Positions 19,982 through 27,672 of a stretch of DNA of 64,000 nucleotides are shown here, piece by piece. The stretch is from assembly GCF_003718735.1 (NCBI RefSeq), contig NZ_CP033460.1, positions 2,356,001-2,420,000 on the forward strand. Direction: 5' to 3'. This DNA is from Staphylococcus debuckii. GTDB lineage: Bacteria; Bacillota; Bacilli; Staphylococcales; Staphylococcaceae. Position 1 is the first letter of the stretch. Each line of letters starts with the position of its first letter. Position numbers and translations under genes: made by a program. The notes below the pieces were generated by a model that worked only from the letters and a program-made list of their open reading frames with translations, was not told where the DNA came from and ran no database searches.

Positions 19982-20712
19982 GAACGATAACCTCTTTCTA
20001 AGTAAGATTCATAGAAGGATTGAATCACTGAAATGATAAAGCAAACAACCCAGTATAATAACGCCACAAGTATATAAATCGTTAAATATTCGTACGTTGT
20101 TGAGGCTACTTCTTGTGCCTTTCTGAACATCTCAGCTACTAAGATAAATCCGAGCAAGGAAGTATCTTTCAGCAAGCTGAGGAAGGTATTGCCGAGCGCA
20201 GGTACAGAGACTCTGATTGCTTGCGGCAAAATAATACGTTGAATCGTTTGACGATAATTCATACCGATTGAATAGGCCGCTTCAGTTTGTCCTTTCGGAA
20301 TTGACAGAATGCCACCACGGATAATTTCTGAAGCATAGGCACCGACATTCAGAGATAACCCGATAATTGCCGCTACTACTGATGGTAAGGTCCATTGTGT
20401 ATCAGGATTGTTCGTCAATAATCTGCCTAGTTCCGGCAAACCATAGAAAATAATGAATAATTGTACAATCATCGGTGTCCCACGGATAATCGATACATAA
20501 ACTCTGGCAATACCACGTAAAATTTTACTTGTACTGATACGCATCAAAGCTGTAAATAATGCAATAATTAGTCCTAATACAAATGTCGCTAACGTAATTG
20601 GAATGGAATACTTAATCAAACCGCTCAACATAGGCAAGAAAGCTTGTCGTGCTGCATCAAGGGCATGCAACTGCTGTTCATTCAATGCGATTGCATTAAG
20701 ATTTAGAAACAT
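19978..20712 (-). CDS. tcyB: Cystine ABC transporter permease TcyB
   Basis: 244-residue HisM/GlnP-type permease with five membrane segments and the conserved inner loop [22 protein letters not shown] near 150-170 that contacts the ATPase. The ATG at 20712 lies inside the end of tcyA (17-nt overlap) and has no good ribosome site, so translation is probably coupled to tcyA. A TTG three codons upstream is an alternative. Confidence 0.87.
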   Translation of the reverse strand: MFLNLNAIALNEQQLHALDAARQAFLPMLSGLIKYSIPITLATFVLGLIIALFTALMRISTSKILRGIARVYVSIIRGTPMIVQLFIIFYGLPELGRLLTNNPDTQWTLPSVVAAIIGLSLNVGAYASEIIRGGILSIPKGQTEAAYSIGMNYRQTIQRIILPQAIRVSVPALGNTFLSLLKDTSLLGFILVAEMFRKAQEVASTTYEYLTIYILVALLYWVVCFIISVIQSFYESYLERGYRS

Positions 20713-21481
20713 CTTGACCAAACCATTTCTTACCGATTTTAGCTAACTCGCCATCTTTTTCTAATTTATCTAAAGCTTTGTTAACTTTTTTGATTGTTGC
20801 ATCGTCTTCTTTTTTATTGAAAGTGAAAGCAGTTTTACTTTTTTCAGCATTACCTTTGATTTCTTTGATTTTAGCATCAGGTTTTTGCTTTTTGTAATCT
20901 AAGTAAGACAAGCTGTCATTGAAAGTACCTTCCACACGGTGAGATTGTAATAAATCCATCGCTTGGTTGAAGCCATCTACTTTAACTAACTCAGCGCCTT
21001 TAGATTTTGCAAGTTCACCATAGTTAGAAGTAAATGTTTGTGCCATTTTCTTACCTTTAACGTCATCGAATGACTTGATATTTTTATTATCTTTATTCAC
21101 TACTAATACACCGCTTGAATAAGTGTAAGGTTTAGAGAATTTATATTTTGCTTCTCTATCTTTATTAATACCGACTTGGTTGGCAATCATATCGAAACGA
21201 CCTGAATCCAAGCCTGCAAACATAGAATCCCATTGTGTTTCTTTGAATTTAACTTTATAACCCATTTCTTTCGCTACTGCTTTAGTTACATCGATATCGT
21301 AACCTGTTAAGTTTCCTTTTTTATCATGGTATGTAAAAGGCGCATAAGTCCCTTCTGTCCCTACCACTAAAGTTTTATCATCTTTAGATTTAGATGATTT
21401 GTTATCACTTGAACCGTTGCCGCATGCAGCTAAAGCTACAGTTAACACGATTGTTAAAACAGTTAATAATATTCTCTTCAT
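20696..21481 (-). CDS. tcyA: Cystine-binding lipoprotein TcyA
   Basis: Family 3 solute-binding protein. Lipobox LAAC with Cys20, serine/lysine-rich linker, then TLVVGTEGTYAPFTYHDKKGNLTGYDIDV, the ligand-binding N-lobe of amino-acid binding proteins. 261 residues. First gene of the operon; a good TTGACG/TAAAAT promoter and a CymR-like motif lie upstream, fitting control by sulfur-amino-acid availability. Confidence 0.88.
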   Translation of the reverse strand: MKRILLTVLTIVLTVALAACGNGSSDNKSSKSKDDKTLVVGTEGTYAPFTYHDKKGNLTGYDIDVTKAVAKEMGYKVKFKETQWDSMFAGLDSGRFDMIANQVGINKDREAKYKFSKPYTYSSGVLVVNKDNKNIKSFDDVKGKKMAQTFTSNYGELAKSKGAELVKVDGFNQAMDLLQSHRVEGTFNDSLSYLDYKKQKPDAKIKEIKGNAEKSKTAFTFNKKEDDATIKKVNKALDKLEKDGELAKIGKKWFGQDVSKS

Positions 21482-21510
21482 AACCTTTTCTCCTTTATCC
21501 TTATCATTCT

Positions 21511-21555
21511 CATCGGAATAACATTAATTTTAAGCTTTATGCCCCTATCCGTCAA
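21511..21555 (-). promoter_or_regulatory. tcyABC promoter with candidate CymR operator
   Basis: Minus strand -35 TTGACG (21550-21555), 17 bp, -10 TAAAAT (21527-21532). Just downstream, over the predicted start, the plus strand reads CATCGGAATAACATTAA (21511-21527), resembling half of the CymR box (CATNGGAATT-like). tcyABC is a known CymR target in staphylococci; the operator call is tentative. Confidence 0.55.
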
Positions 21556-21645
21556 TATTTAAATCATTTAGGTTATTCCCAAAATTTCCTTATTATATGC
21601 ACGCGTGATTCCAACTTGTCGATAACTTAAATCTTAACTTATTCT

Positions 21646-21668
21646 TAAATCGTAATCATTACTATTTA
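21646..21668. promoter_or_regulatory. Zur box upstream of the 36-residue basic protein
   Basis: Left half TAAATCGTAAT, centre C, right half ATTACTATTTA: a single mismatch to the Zur consensus. It overlaps the -35 hexamer TTTACA (21665-21670) of the promoter reading right. Confidence 0.88.
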
Positions 21669-21693
21669 CATTACCGCAAAAATAAGGCATACT
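21665..21693 (+). promoter_or_regulatory. Promoter of the 36-residue basic protein gene
   Basis: -35 TTTACA (21665-21670), 17-bp spacer, -10 CATACT (21688-21693); the Zur box covers the -35. Ribosome site AGGAGG lies at 21709-21714. Confidence 0.65.
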
Positions 21694-21722
21694 AGAGTCA
21701 GTTCAATTAGGAGGCGAATACA

Positions 21723-21833
21723 ATGAAACAAGATTTAGCAACAGCGCGTCGTAATTTGCATAGTCCTAATATCAAGACACGTAAACGTGCCTTGAAAATT
21801 ATTAAGACGCATAAACGTAACCAAAAAGCATAA
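21723..21833 (+). CDS. 36-residue basic protein, putative metal homeostasis protein
   Basis: ATG 8 nt after an AGGAGG ribosome site; reading MKQDLATARRNLHSPN, then a lysine/arginine-rich helix ending HKRNQKA. Thirteen of 36 residues are Lys or Arg. I recall a family of tiny proteins of this look named putative metal homeostasis protein in lactobacilli and staphylococci, but no biochemical role. The Zur box over its promoter links it to zinc limitation. The basic helix could bind RNA or ribosomes; zinc starvation is known to remodel ribosomal proteins in other Firmicutes, which is only suggestive. Confidence 0.75.
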   Translation: MKQDLATARRNLHSPNIKTRKRALKIIKTHKRNQKA

Positions 21834-22052
21834 TCATATAGATTTCTATTTTGCAAATGATCCTTTAAACACTTAAACATTAATCTCTGATCCGTTTCAC
21901 TCAAACTGTAAAAATAATCTTTTCCCAGATTATTCCCTAGTTAAGAGTTACTCTCTGCATGCGGATTGTTTAGTATTTCATATTTAAAAATATTCCCTAA
22001 AGTATTATTTATAACGTAAATTTTTAAAACTCTATCCTGGTCATTTGCAAAA

Positions 22053-22086
22053 AAAGGATTCCGAATCATACAACTCGGAATCCTTT
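22053..22086. terminator. gpmA terminator (bidirectional)
   Basis: Perfect 12-bp stem AAAGGATTCCGA/TCGGAATCCTTT with T-runs on both strands. Ends gpmA on the minus strand and could also stop the 36-residue gene transcript coming from the left. Confidence 0.85.
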
Positions 22087-22102
22087 ATTTTTATATATTC
22101 AC

Positions 22103-22789
22103 TTATAAATAATGTTTAGAGACAAATCCTAAGTTATCATCTAATTCATAGATTAATGGTGAGCCTGTTTTAATTTCATAACCTACGATATCTTCATCAG
22201 AAACACCTTCAATATGTTTGATCAGCGCACGTAATGAATTACCATGTGCAGATACCAATACAGTTTTATCTTGTAATAATTCTGGTGCAATTGCGTCATT
22301 CCAATAAGGGATTACACGGCCCAATGTATCTTTCAAACTTTCTGATGTCGGTATGACACGATGGTCTAACCCTTGATATTTACGATCTGCTAAGTCTAAT
22401 TCACGTTGTTCTGCAGTTGCTTCTGGAGGGGCAATATCATAAGAACGTCTCCAAATGTGTACTTGATCCTCGCCGAATTCTTCACGTGCAGCATCTTTAT
22501 TCAATCCTTGCAAACCACCATAATGACGTTCATTCAAACGCCAAGTTTTAGTAACTGGAACAAAGAGTTGATCCGATCTTTCTAATAAATAGTAAGTTGT
22601 TTTAATTGCACGTTGCAAAACTGAAGTGAAAGCAACATCAATTTCAATACCTTCTTGCTTCAAACGATCTCCTGAAGTTGTTGCTTCTTCCACACCTTGT
22701 TCTGATAAATCTACATCAGTCCATCCGGTAAATAAGTTTTCTGCATTCCAGACACTTTGTCCGTGTCGGCATAATATTAATGTTGGCAT
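22103..22789 (-). CDS. gpmA: 2,3-bisphosphoglycerate-dependent phosphoglycerate mutase GpmA
   Basis: Interconverts 3- and 2-phosphoglycerate in glycolysis. RHGQSVWN at the N-terminus with catalytic His9, and the second conserved region VLVSAHGNSLRALIKH near residue 180. Start at 22789 (MPTLILCRHG), nine bases after AAGGG; the upstream ATG touches the ribosome site. 228 residues, the standard size in staphylococci. Confidence 0.94.
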   Translation of the reverse strand: MPTLILCRHGQSVWNAENLFTGWTDVDLSEQGVEEATTSGDRLKQEGIEIDVAFTSVLQRAIKTTYYLLERSDQLFVPVTKTWRLNERHYGGLQGLNKDAAREEFGEDQVHIWRRSYDIAPPEATAEQRELDLADRKYQGLDHRVIPTSESLKDTLGRVIPYWNDAIAPELLQDKTVLVSAHGNSLRALIKHIEGVSDEDIVGYEIKTGSPLIYELDDNLGFVSKHYL

Positions 22790-22928
22790 ACTCAACATCC
22801 CTTTCTATAAAAAATCTTTCACTAAAAATATAGCACTTTTGTATACAATAGTATAACTTTTCACACAACTGCCTTATTTTTTTGCAAAGAGATTAAAAAA
22901 AGACAAAAACTTCCCGTTTTGAAATTTT

Positions 22929-22945
22929 TGTCATATGGATGTTAC
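22929..22945 (+). promoter_or_regulatory. Candidate WalR box
   Basis: TGTCAT-ATGGA-TGTTAC. The WalR consensus is two TGTWAH hexamers 5 bp apart; only the fourth base of the first hexamer deviates. Lies 129 bp upstream of the SceD-like wall hydrolase start; WalKR controls such hydrolases in staphylococci. Confidence 0.55.
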
Positions 22946-23073
22946 ATTTTAAATTTTTCGTAAGTAGTTTGTGAAAATGGTGTAACCTAAGCTACAGTTT
23001 TAGATGTTATAGTAGTTTTTGTGAATTACGAACGACATAGAGATAAATTCAATTCAGGAGGATATTTTTTATT

Positions 23074-23442
23074 ATGAAAAAATTATTGTTGTCATCATTT
23101 GCTGCTTTTTCAATCGCTACAGCAGCAAGTGCAGGAATCCAAGCAGATACGAACACAAACACAGCGCACGCAGCTGAACAATCAAGTACACAATCTGTAC
23201 ATGACCGTTTTATCGCTGCAGGCGGTACTGAAGCAATGTGGGAAAATATTGTGATGCCTGAATCAGGCGGCAATCCGAATGCTGTAAATGAATTAGGTTA
23301 TCAAGGTCTAGGTCAAACGAAAGAAGCTTGGGGAACAGGTTCTGTTGAAGAACAAACTAAAGGCATGATTCAATATGCTGAAGATCGCTACGGTTCAATC
23401 GACCAAGCTATTCAATTCCGTGAAGCAAACGGCTGGTGGTAA
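23074..23442 (+). CDS. Short secreted transglycosylase-like protein (SceD/IsaA C-terminal type)
   Basis: 122 residues. Signal peptide with basic start, hydrophobic core and cleavage near AHA-AE (about residue 32), then a domain of about 80 residues: AAGGTEAMWENIVMPESGGNPNAVN and ending FREANGWW, the typical end of SceD/IsaA-type lytic transglycosylases. The Glu in PESGGNP is the expected catalytic acid. Full SceD and IsaA are about 230 residues, so this one is essentially the bare catalytic domain with no long linker. GGAGG ribosome site precedes the ATG. Probably cleaves peptidoglycan during wall growth. Confidence 0.85.
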   Translation: MKKLLLSSFAAFSIATAASAGIQADTNTNTAHAAEQSSTQSVHDRFIAAGGTEAMWENIVMPESGGNPNAVNELGYQGLGQTKEAWGTGSVEEQTKGMIQYAEDRYGSIDQAIQFREANGWW

Positions 23443-23473
23443 TCCCATCTCAAATAATATCTCTTAACGACAC

Positions 23474-23515
23474 AAAACCGCTTGAGACAAATTTCGTCTC
23501 AAGCGGTTTTAATTT
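23474..23515. terminator. Terminator after the SceD-like gene
   Basis: Perfect stem AAAACCGCTTGAGAC/GTCTCAAGCGGTTTT (23474-23510) then AATTTTT; with A-run on the left it also serves the convergent CDF gene. Confidence 0.9.
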
Positions 23516-23534
23516 TTATTTCAGAAGCCGCCAA

Positions 23535-24425
23535 TTATTTTTCTAACTCTTGATTTCTTTCTGGATGATAAGGTTCTGGATGCACATAAACAGAAGAGAC
23601 CCCTCTCTCATGCATGTAAGTTTCAACTCTATCACAAATTTCGTGCGCTTCATCTAAGGTGATATCAGGCTTTACTACAATCGTAACATCCACGAATACA
23701 CTGCTTCCGTGATAACGGCCTTTAATGGTCTTAACATCAATCACATCAGGTACTTCCAACACTTCTTGACGATACATTTCTAAGTCTCGTTCATTAAAAC
23801 CATCACTTAACGTAAAAATAGATTCTCTAAAAATAGAGAAACCTGTGTAAACAATTAATAATCCTAGAACAGTGGCTAAAATGATATCGACAATCGGAAA
23901 TCCGAATTGTGTAAAAATCAAACCGACGCCTGTACCTAAACTGACAACACTATCTGATAGGTTATCCAATGCTGATGAATGTAAAGAGCGACTATTTGTA
24001 CGCTTAGCTAATCTGAAATTGTAATAAAAAACAGCTAACATAATAATGCCGCTGACCACACTGACGACAATCGTAATCGGATTGGGAGTATGATAATCGT
24101 TTCTAAATATACGCGGAAAGTTTTGCATGACCACTTGTACCCCTACAAACATAATGATGAAAGAGACAAGCAATGTTGCGATATTTTCAGATTTCAAATG
24201 ACCATAAGGATGGTTTTTATCTGCAGGTTTAATGGAAATCTTCAACCCGACAATAACCGCGACTGAAACTAAAATATCTGTCATATTATTCAAGGCATCT
24301 GCACGTACAGCTGCTGAATGGAAGGTATATCCTACAATAAACTTAGCTGCTGATAAAATGATATACACAACTAAACTTAAATAGGCACCACGTTGCGCTT
24401 TCTGTAAATTATCGCTTGCTGACAT
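23535..24425 (-). CDS. Cation diffusion facilitator family metal exporter
   Basis: 296-residue CDF protein exporting divalent metal ions in exchange for protons. Six membrane segments followed by a cytoplasmic ferredoxin-like domain (from about 210). The metal site in helix 2 reads DALNNMTD (Asp-x3-Asn, followed by Asp), which resembles manganese/iron-type CDFs rather than the His-Asp zinc type; helix 5 has DNLSD. The HPYGH loop is typical. MntE-like manganese export is possible. Start at the ATG at 24425 behind AAGGTGGG. Confidence 0.85.
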   Translation of the reverse strand: MSASDNLQKAQRGAYLSLVVYIILSAAKFIVGYTFHSAAVRADALNNMTDILVSVAVIVGLKISIKPADKNHPYGHLKSENIATLLVSFIIMFVGVQVVMQNFPRIFRNDYHTPNPITIVVSVVSGIIMLAVFYYNFRLAKRTNSRSLHSSALDNLSDSVVSLGTGVGLIFTQFGFPIVDIILATVLGLLIVYTGFSIFRESIFTLSDGFNERDLEMYRQEVLEVPDVIDVKTIKGRYHGSSVFVDVTIVVKPDITLDEAHEICDRVETYMHERGVSSVYVHPEPYHPERNQELEK

Positions 24426-24546
24426 TCTGATTCCCACCTTCTCAACTTCTTATATTTAATTATGCGTCATATTTTTGAGAGATTCAATTTTTTTATTTTT
24501 AATTATTTTTTAATTTATTATGCTAATTTTTAAGTTAGCGCAGCCT

Positions 24547-24586
24547 AAAAAAATACCATTGGAGTGCTTAATTTCTCCAACGGTAT
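24547..24586 (-). terminator. Terminator of the GtrA-family gene
   Basis: ATACCATTGGAG/CTCCAACGGTAT stem followed by TTTTTTT on the minus strand. Confidence 0.85.
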
Positions 24587-24599
24587 CTTTAGATTTGTA

Positions 24600-24983
24600 T
24601 TAGCGATCACGTAATATATATTTAGATAAAATAAAGGTAATCGGTATAGTTAATATCAAGCCGGCGAACGGTGCGATAACAGACGAAATATGTAACCATT
24701 GAACAAAGATATATAATAATAGCGTCTGCATTCCCATATTAACGACTTGAGTGAGTGGAAATTGAATAAATTTTCCCCAAGTCGGTTTCACTTTATAGAC
24801 AAAATAACAATTTAAATAATACGAAATCACAAAGCTGACTATAAATCCTGTAATATGGCTGAGCATATAATTCAATCCGATTCCTTTTAATAACAACAAA
24901 TAAACAAGGTAATAATCTAAAGTATTAATGCCGCCGACAATAATAAACTTAATAATTTCATAATGTGTTTTAGTGAGTCTCAT
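24600..24983 (-). CDS. GtrA family membrane protein
   Basis: 127 residues with four membrane helices; FIIVGGINTLDYYLVYLLLL at the N-terminus and SYYLNCYFVY in the middle are typical of GtrA/DPMS-type flippases that help move lipid-linked sugars across the membrane. In teichoic-acid-producing Firmicutes relatives work in wall glycosylation. No glycosyltransferase gene lies beside it here. Confidence 0.85.
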   Translation of the reverse strand: MRLTKTHYEIIKFIIVGGINTLDYYLVYLLLLKGIGLNYMLSHITGFIVSFVISYYLNCYFVYKVKPTWGKFIQFPLTQVVNMGMQTLLLYIFVQWLHISSVIAPFAGLILTIPITFILSKYILRDR

Positions 24984-25017
24984 TTTCTAGCTCCATCATT
25001 CTTTATTTTCATATATT

Positions 25018-25058
25018 ACTCAGTGAGATATTTATCTGGATAAATGACTGAGTTTTTT
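25018..25058 (+). terminator. Orphan hairpin with T-run
   Basis: Nested stem ACTCAGT ... ATTTATC-TG-GATAAAT ... ACTGAGT (25018-25053) followed by TTTTTT on the plus strand. No plus-strand gene precedes it: the nearest upstream gene, GtrA, reads the other way. The rest of 24984-25353 is AT-rich and otherwise holds only the promoter of the next gene. Confidence 0.6.
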
Positions 25059-25290
25059 ATTCTTTTTAACAGCACAATGATAATAACATACAAAATTATA
25101 ACAAAGCTTATTAAAATTTGGATAGCGAAGTGATAACAGTTCATTTAATATTTACAAACTTTACAAATCTTTCGTTTTAAAATTTTAAATTACGTCTTTT
25201 TGATACTTTGTCATCTCTAGCTCATTCAGTTTTTTATAATCACATTTTTCTGTATATTCAATTTTTAAACAATAAAATGCAAAAAGGTCG

Positions 25291-25319
25291 TTACAAAGTT
25301 AAAAGTATATCGTTATAAT
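25291..25319 (+). promoter_or_regulatory. Promoter of the Bcr/CflA-type exporter
   Basis: -35 TTACAA (25291-25296), 17 bp, perfect -10 TATAAT (25314-25319), 35 bp before the ATG. Confidence 0.75.
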
Positions 25320-25353
25320 GGAGAGTAATTAATTAAAGAGGAGAAATTTACAG

Positions 25354-26550
25354 ATGATTAAAAATGAACAATCGAGATTGCCTTTAATCATGATCATCGT
25401 TTTAGGTGCGATGACAGCTTTCGGTCCAATGTTGGTCGATATGTACAATCCAGCTTTACCGCAAGTACAAGATGATTTCGGGGTATCCACTTCAACATCT
25501 CAACTCACGCTGTCCTTCGTTATGATTGGTATGGCGTTAGGTCAATTTATTTTCGGTCCCCTATCAGATATTTATGGGCGTAAACGAACAGTAATGACTA
25601 TTTTGATATTAATGGCACTCGTCTCAGTTGGATGTGCCTTTATCAGTTCAATCAACCTATTTTTAGGATTACGTTTTATTCAAGGTCTGCTCGGCGGCGG
25701 GGCAATTGTAATTGCACGTGCTACAGTAGGAGATCAATTTGACGGTACCGCTTTAACACAAGCATTAGCAGCATTATTAGTGGTAAACGGAATTATTACC
25801 ATCGTAGCACCGCTTGTAGGAGGCTACACGTTAGCTTTTGCATCATGGAAAATGATTTTTGCAGCTTTAACTATTATTTCCCTGGTAATATTTGTAGCCG
25901 CGATGATCTTGATGAAAGAAACGCGTTCAGATGCAGTTGCACGTTTGAATTTCGGTGAAATCATCAAAGACTTCGGTCATTTATTAAGCAAACCGAAATT
26001 CGTGGTACCAATGTTAATGCAAGGATTAACATATGTCATGTTATTCAGTTATGCAGCAGCCTCTCCATTCATTACGCAAAAAATTTACCATATGACCCCT
26101 CAAGCATTCGGCTGGATGTATGCGGTAAACGGTGTGGGTTTAATTTTAATGAGTCAGGTAACAGCATTTGCTGTTAAATATATTTCGCGTGAAAAATTAT
26201 TGCACATCTTAACAGCTATTCAATTAACAGGTGTATTCTTAGTAATTATCACTACATGGTTCCACCTTCCATTATGGTTATTAGTAATTGCTTTCTTCAT
26301 TATGGTTTGTCCTGTAACAGGTATCGGACCAGTCGGATTTGCGTTGGCGATTGAAGAAAGATCTGGAGGAAGCGGTAATGCTTCAAGTTTACTAGGTCTT
26401 TTCCAATTCATTTTAGGTGGTATTATTGCACCTCTAGTAGGTATTAAAGGCGGCACAAATGTAGGGCCATTTATTGTTATTATCGTTATTACAAGTATTT
26501 TAGTAATTGTATTGAATATTTGGTTAAGCCGCTTAATTAAAAAAGCATAA
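25354..26550 (+). CDS. Bcr/CflA family multidrug efflux MFS transporter
   Basis: 398 residues, 12 membrane segments. DMYNPALPQVQDDFGVS in the first loop and FGPLSDIYGRKRT (the DxxGRR/K loop 2-3 motif) are hallmarks of the Bcr/CflA branch, which exports bicyclomycin, chloramphenicol, sulfonamides or small metabolites. GAGGAG ribosome site 9 nt before the ATG. Monocistronic with its own terminator. Confidence 0.88.
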   Translation: MIKNEQSRLPLIMIIVLGAMTAFGPMLVDMYNPALPQVQDDFGVSTSTSQLTLSFVMIGMALGQFIFGPLSDIYGRKRTVMTILILMALVSVGCAFISSINLFLGLRFIQGLLGGGAIVIARATVGDQFDGTALTQALAALLVVNGIITIVAPLVGGYTLAFASWKMIFAALTIISLVIFVAAMILMKETRSDAVARLNFGEIIKDFGHLLSKPKFVVPMLMQGLTYVMLFSYAAASPFITQKIYHMTPQAFGWMYAVNGVGLILMSQVTAFAVKYISREKLLHILTAIQLTGVFLVIITTWFHLPLWLLVIAFFIMVCPVTGIGPVGFALAIEERSGGSGNASSLLGLFQFILGGIIAPLVGIKGGTNVGPFIVIIVITSILVIVLNIWLSRLIKKA

Positions 26551-26572
26551 TTCTGAGAGTCACTTAGATAGG

Positions 26573-26611
26573 AGGAGTTGGAACATAATATGGTCCCAAC
26601 TCCTGTTTTTT
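26573..26611 (+). terminator. Terminator of the Bcr-type gene
   Basis: AGGAGTTGGAAC/GGTCCCAACTCCT stem then TTTTTT. Confidence 0.9.
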
Positions 26612-26624
26612 ATGAATTGGCAAA

Positions 26625-26668
26625 GCGACGAAATAATTTCAACCCATGTTATTTATGCTCTGCTCCCT
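26625..26668 (-). repeat. TTATTTCGTCG hairpin element, copy 2
   Basis: Reverse orientation copy between the Bcr-type exporter and the C39-like gene; on the minus strand it reads GGGAGCAGAGCATAAATAAC followed by ATGGGTTGAAATTATTTCGTCGC. Closest to the copy after lrgB (40142). Has lost the GC closing stem and lacks a T-run. Confidence 0.7.
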
Positions 26669-26749
26669 TTTCTTGTAAACAAATCATTATGTTCTAGAAG
26701 TGTCAGGAATTATAATTAACCTACTACGCTAAGAGATGGAGTATGGAAT

Positions 26750-27361
26750 ATGAGTAAAAAATTATTGAATGTGAAACCTAAAAGTCAATTAGCACCAATT
26801 CCGATGGTGATGGGATGTGAAGGTACAGCAGCTTCGATGTTGCTGAATTATAACCATATTTATGTTCATCCCTATTCATTAATGAAACGTTGGCCTAAAC
26901 ACTCGAGCAATCCGAATAAAGGATACGTCGGACATTTCTTAATGATTAAGCCAGGTGCTCACCAAACAATATTCCCGCAAGCTTTCGCTCCTTACTTGCA
27001 ACTATACGATACTAAAATTATAGATGGTACAGGCACCACTCTAGAAGAATTAGAAACTTTAATCGACAATGGACAACCTGCCTTGATATATCATACTGTG
27101 TTAGGTCAACAACCTCATAAACGTACGTTCAAAGTAGACTCAGGGCGAGAAGAATGGGTTTCTAACATCCATATCACGTTGTTGGTAGGTTATGATGACA
27201 CACATTATTACTATATTGACCCCTTATGGTCGCAATTGGGTAATAAATTAATAGTGCCTGCCCTTATTCCTTCAAAATTACAAACGATTAAAATACCTAA
27301 AGAAAAAATGAAAGAAAGTTATGATTCTGTAGGACGTCTTGCAATTTATCATAAAGCATAA
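26750..27361 (+). CDS. C39-like (Peptidase_C39_2) protein
   Basis: 203 residues with the catalytic triad pattern of the C39_2 family: Cys23 in MGCEGTAASMLL, His in WVSNIHITLLVGYDD near 143, Asp in YYIDPLW near 160. No signal peptide or membrane segment, so it is a stand-alone cytosolic protein, not a bacteriocin ABC exporter. Related staphylococcal proteins are uncharacterised; cysteine peptidase or papain-fold hydrolase activity is the family expectation. Confidence 0.8.
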   Translation: MSKKLLNVKPKSQLAPIPMVMGCEGTAASMLLNYNHIYVHPYSLMKRWPKHSSNPNKGYVGHFLMIKPGAHQTIFPQAFAPYLQLYDTKIIDGTGTTLEELETLIDNGQPALIYHTVLGQQPHKRTFKVDSGREEWVSNIHITLLVGYDDTHYYYIDPLWSQLGNKLIVPALIPSKLQTIKIPKEKMKESYDSVGRLAIYHKA

Positions 27362-27368
27362 TCGTTAA

Positions 27369-27420
27369 GAGCGCGGGACAGAAATTAAAATGATTTCGTC
27401 GTCCCGCCTCTTCTTGTTTT
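27369..27420 (+). terminator. Terminator of the C39-like gene; TTATTTCGTCG-type element, copy 3
   Basis: GCGGGAC/GTCCCGC stem (27369-27411) containing GATTTCGTCGTCCC, followed by TTCTTGTTTT. A compact version of the element at 18340 and 40142. Confidence 0.75.
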
Positions 27421-27672
27421 TCAGCGAATGTTTCAATAGTAAGGTTTCTTGTTGTAAATCTGAACTTTTCAAAAAAGTGTAAAATTAACGCTCGCTTGTG
27501 TGTTTACTTTTATTCAATTTCGGCTAACTATATTTTATGCACTTTATTAAACTTGCTTATATTTTTTCATTATTAATTGCAATATCAAAAACTTTTATAT
27601 ATCATTAGTAACATCATTCGACGTCAACATAAAACCCCTTTGCTATATATAAATCTGAAAGGGTGTCATAAT

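Noticed and set aside
21934..22000. ATTCCCTA half sites near 21936 and 21993, resembling half of the nar/nir palindromes
   Set aside because: Only single halves without a partner arm, downstream of gpmA rather than at a promoter.
27421..27672. T-box or amino-acid riboswitch in the leader of the amino-acid permease
   Set aside because: No T-box sequence or terminator/antiterminator pair found; only a weak pairing with the ribosome site.
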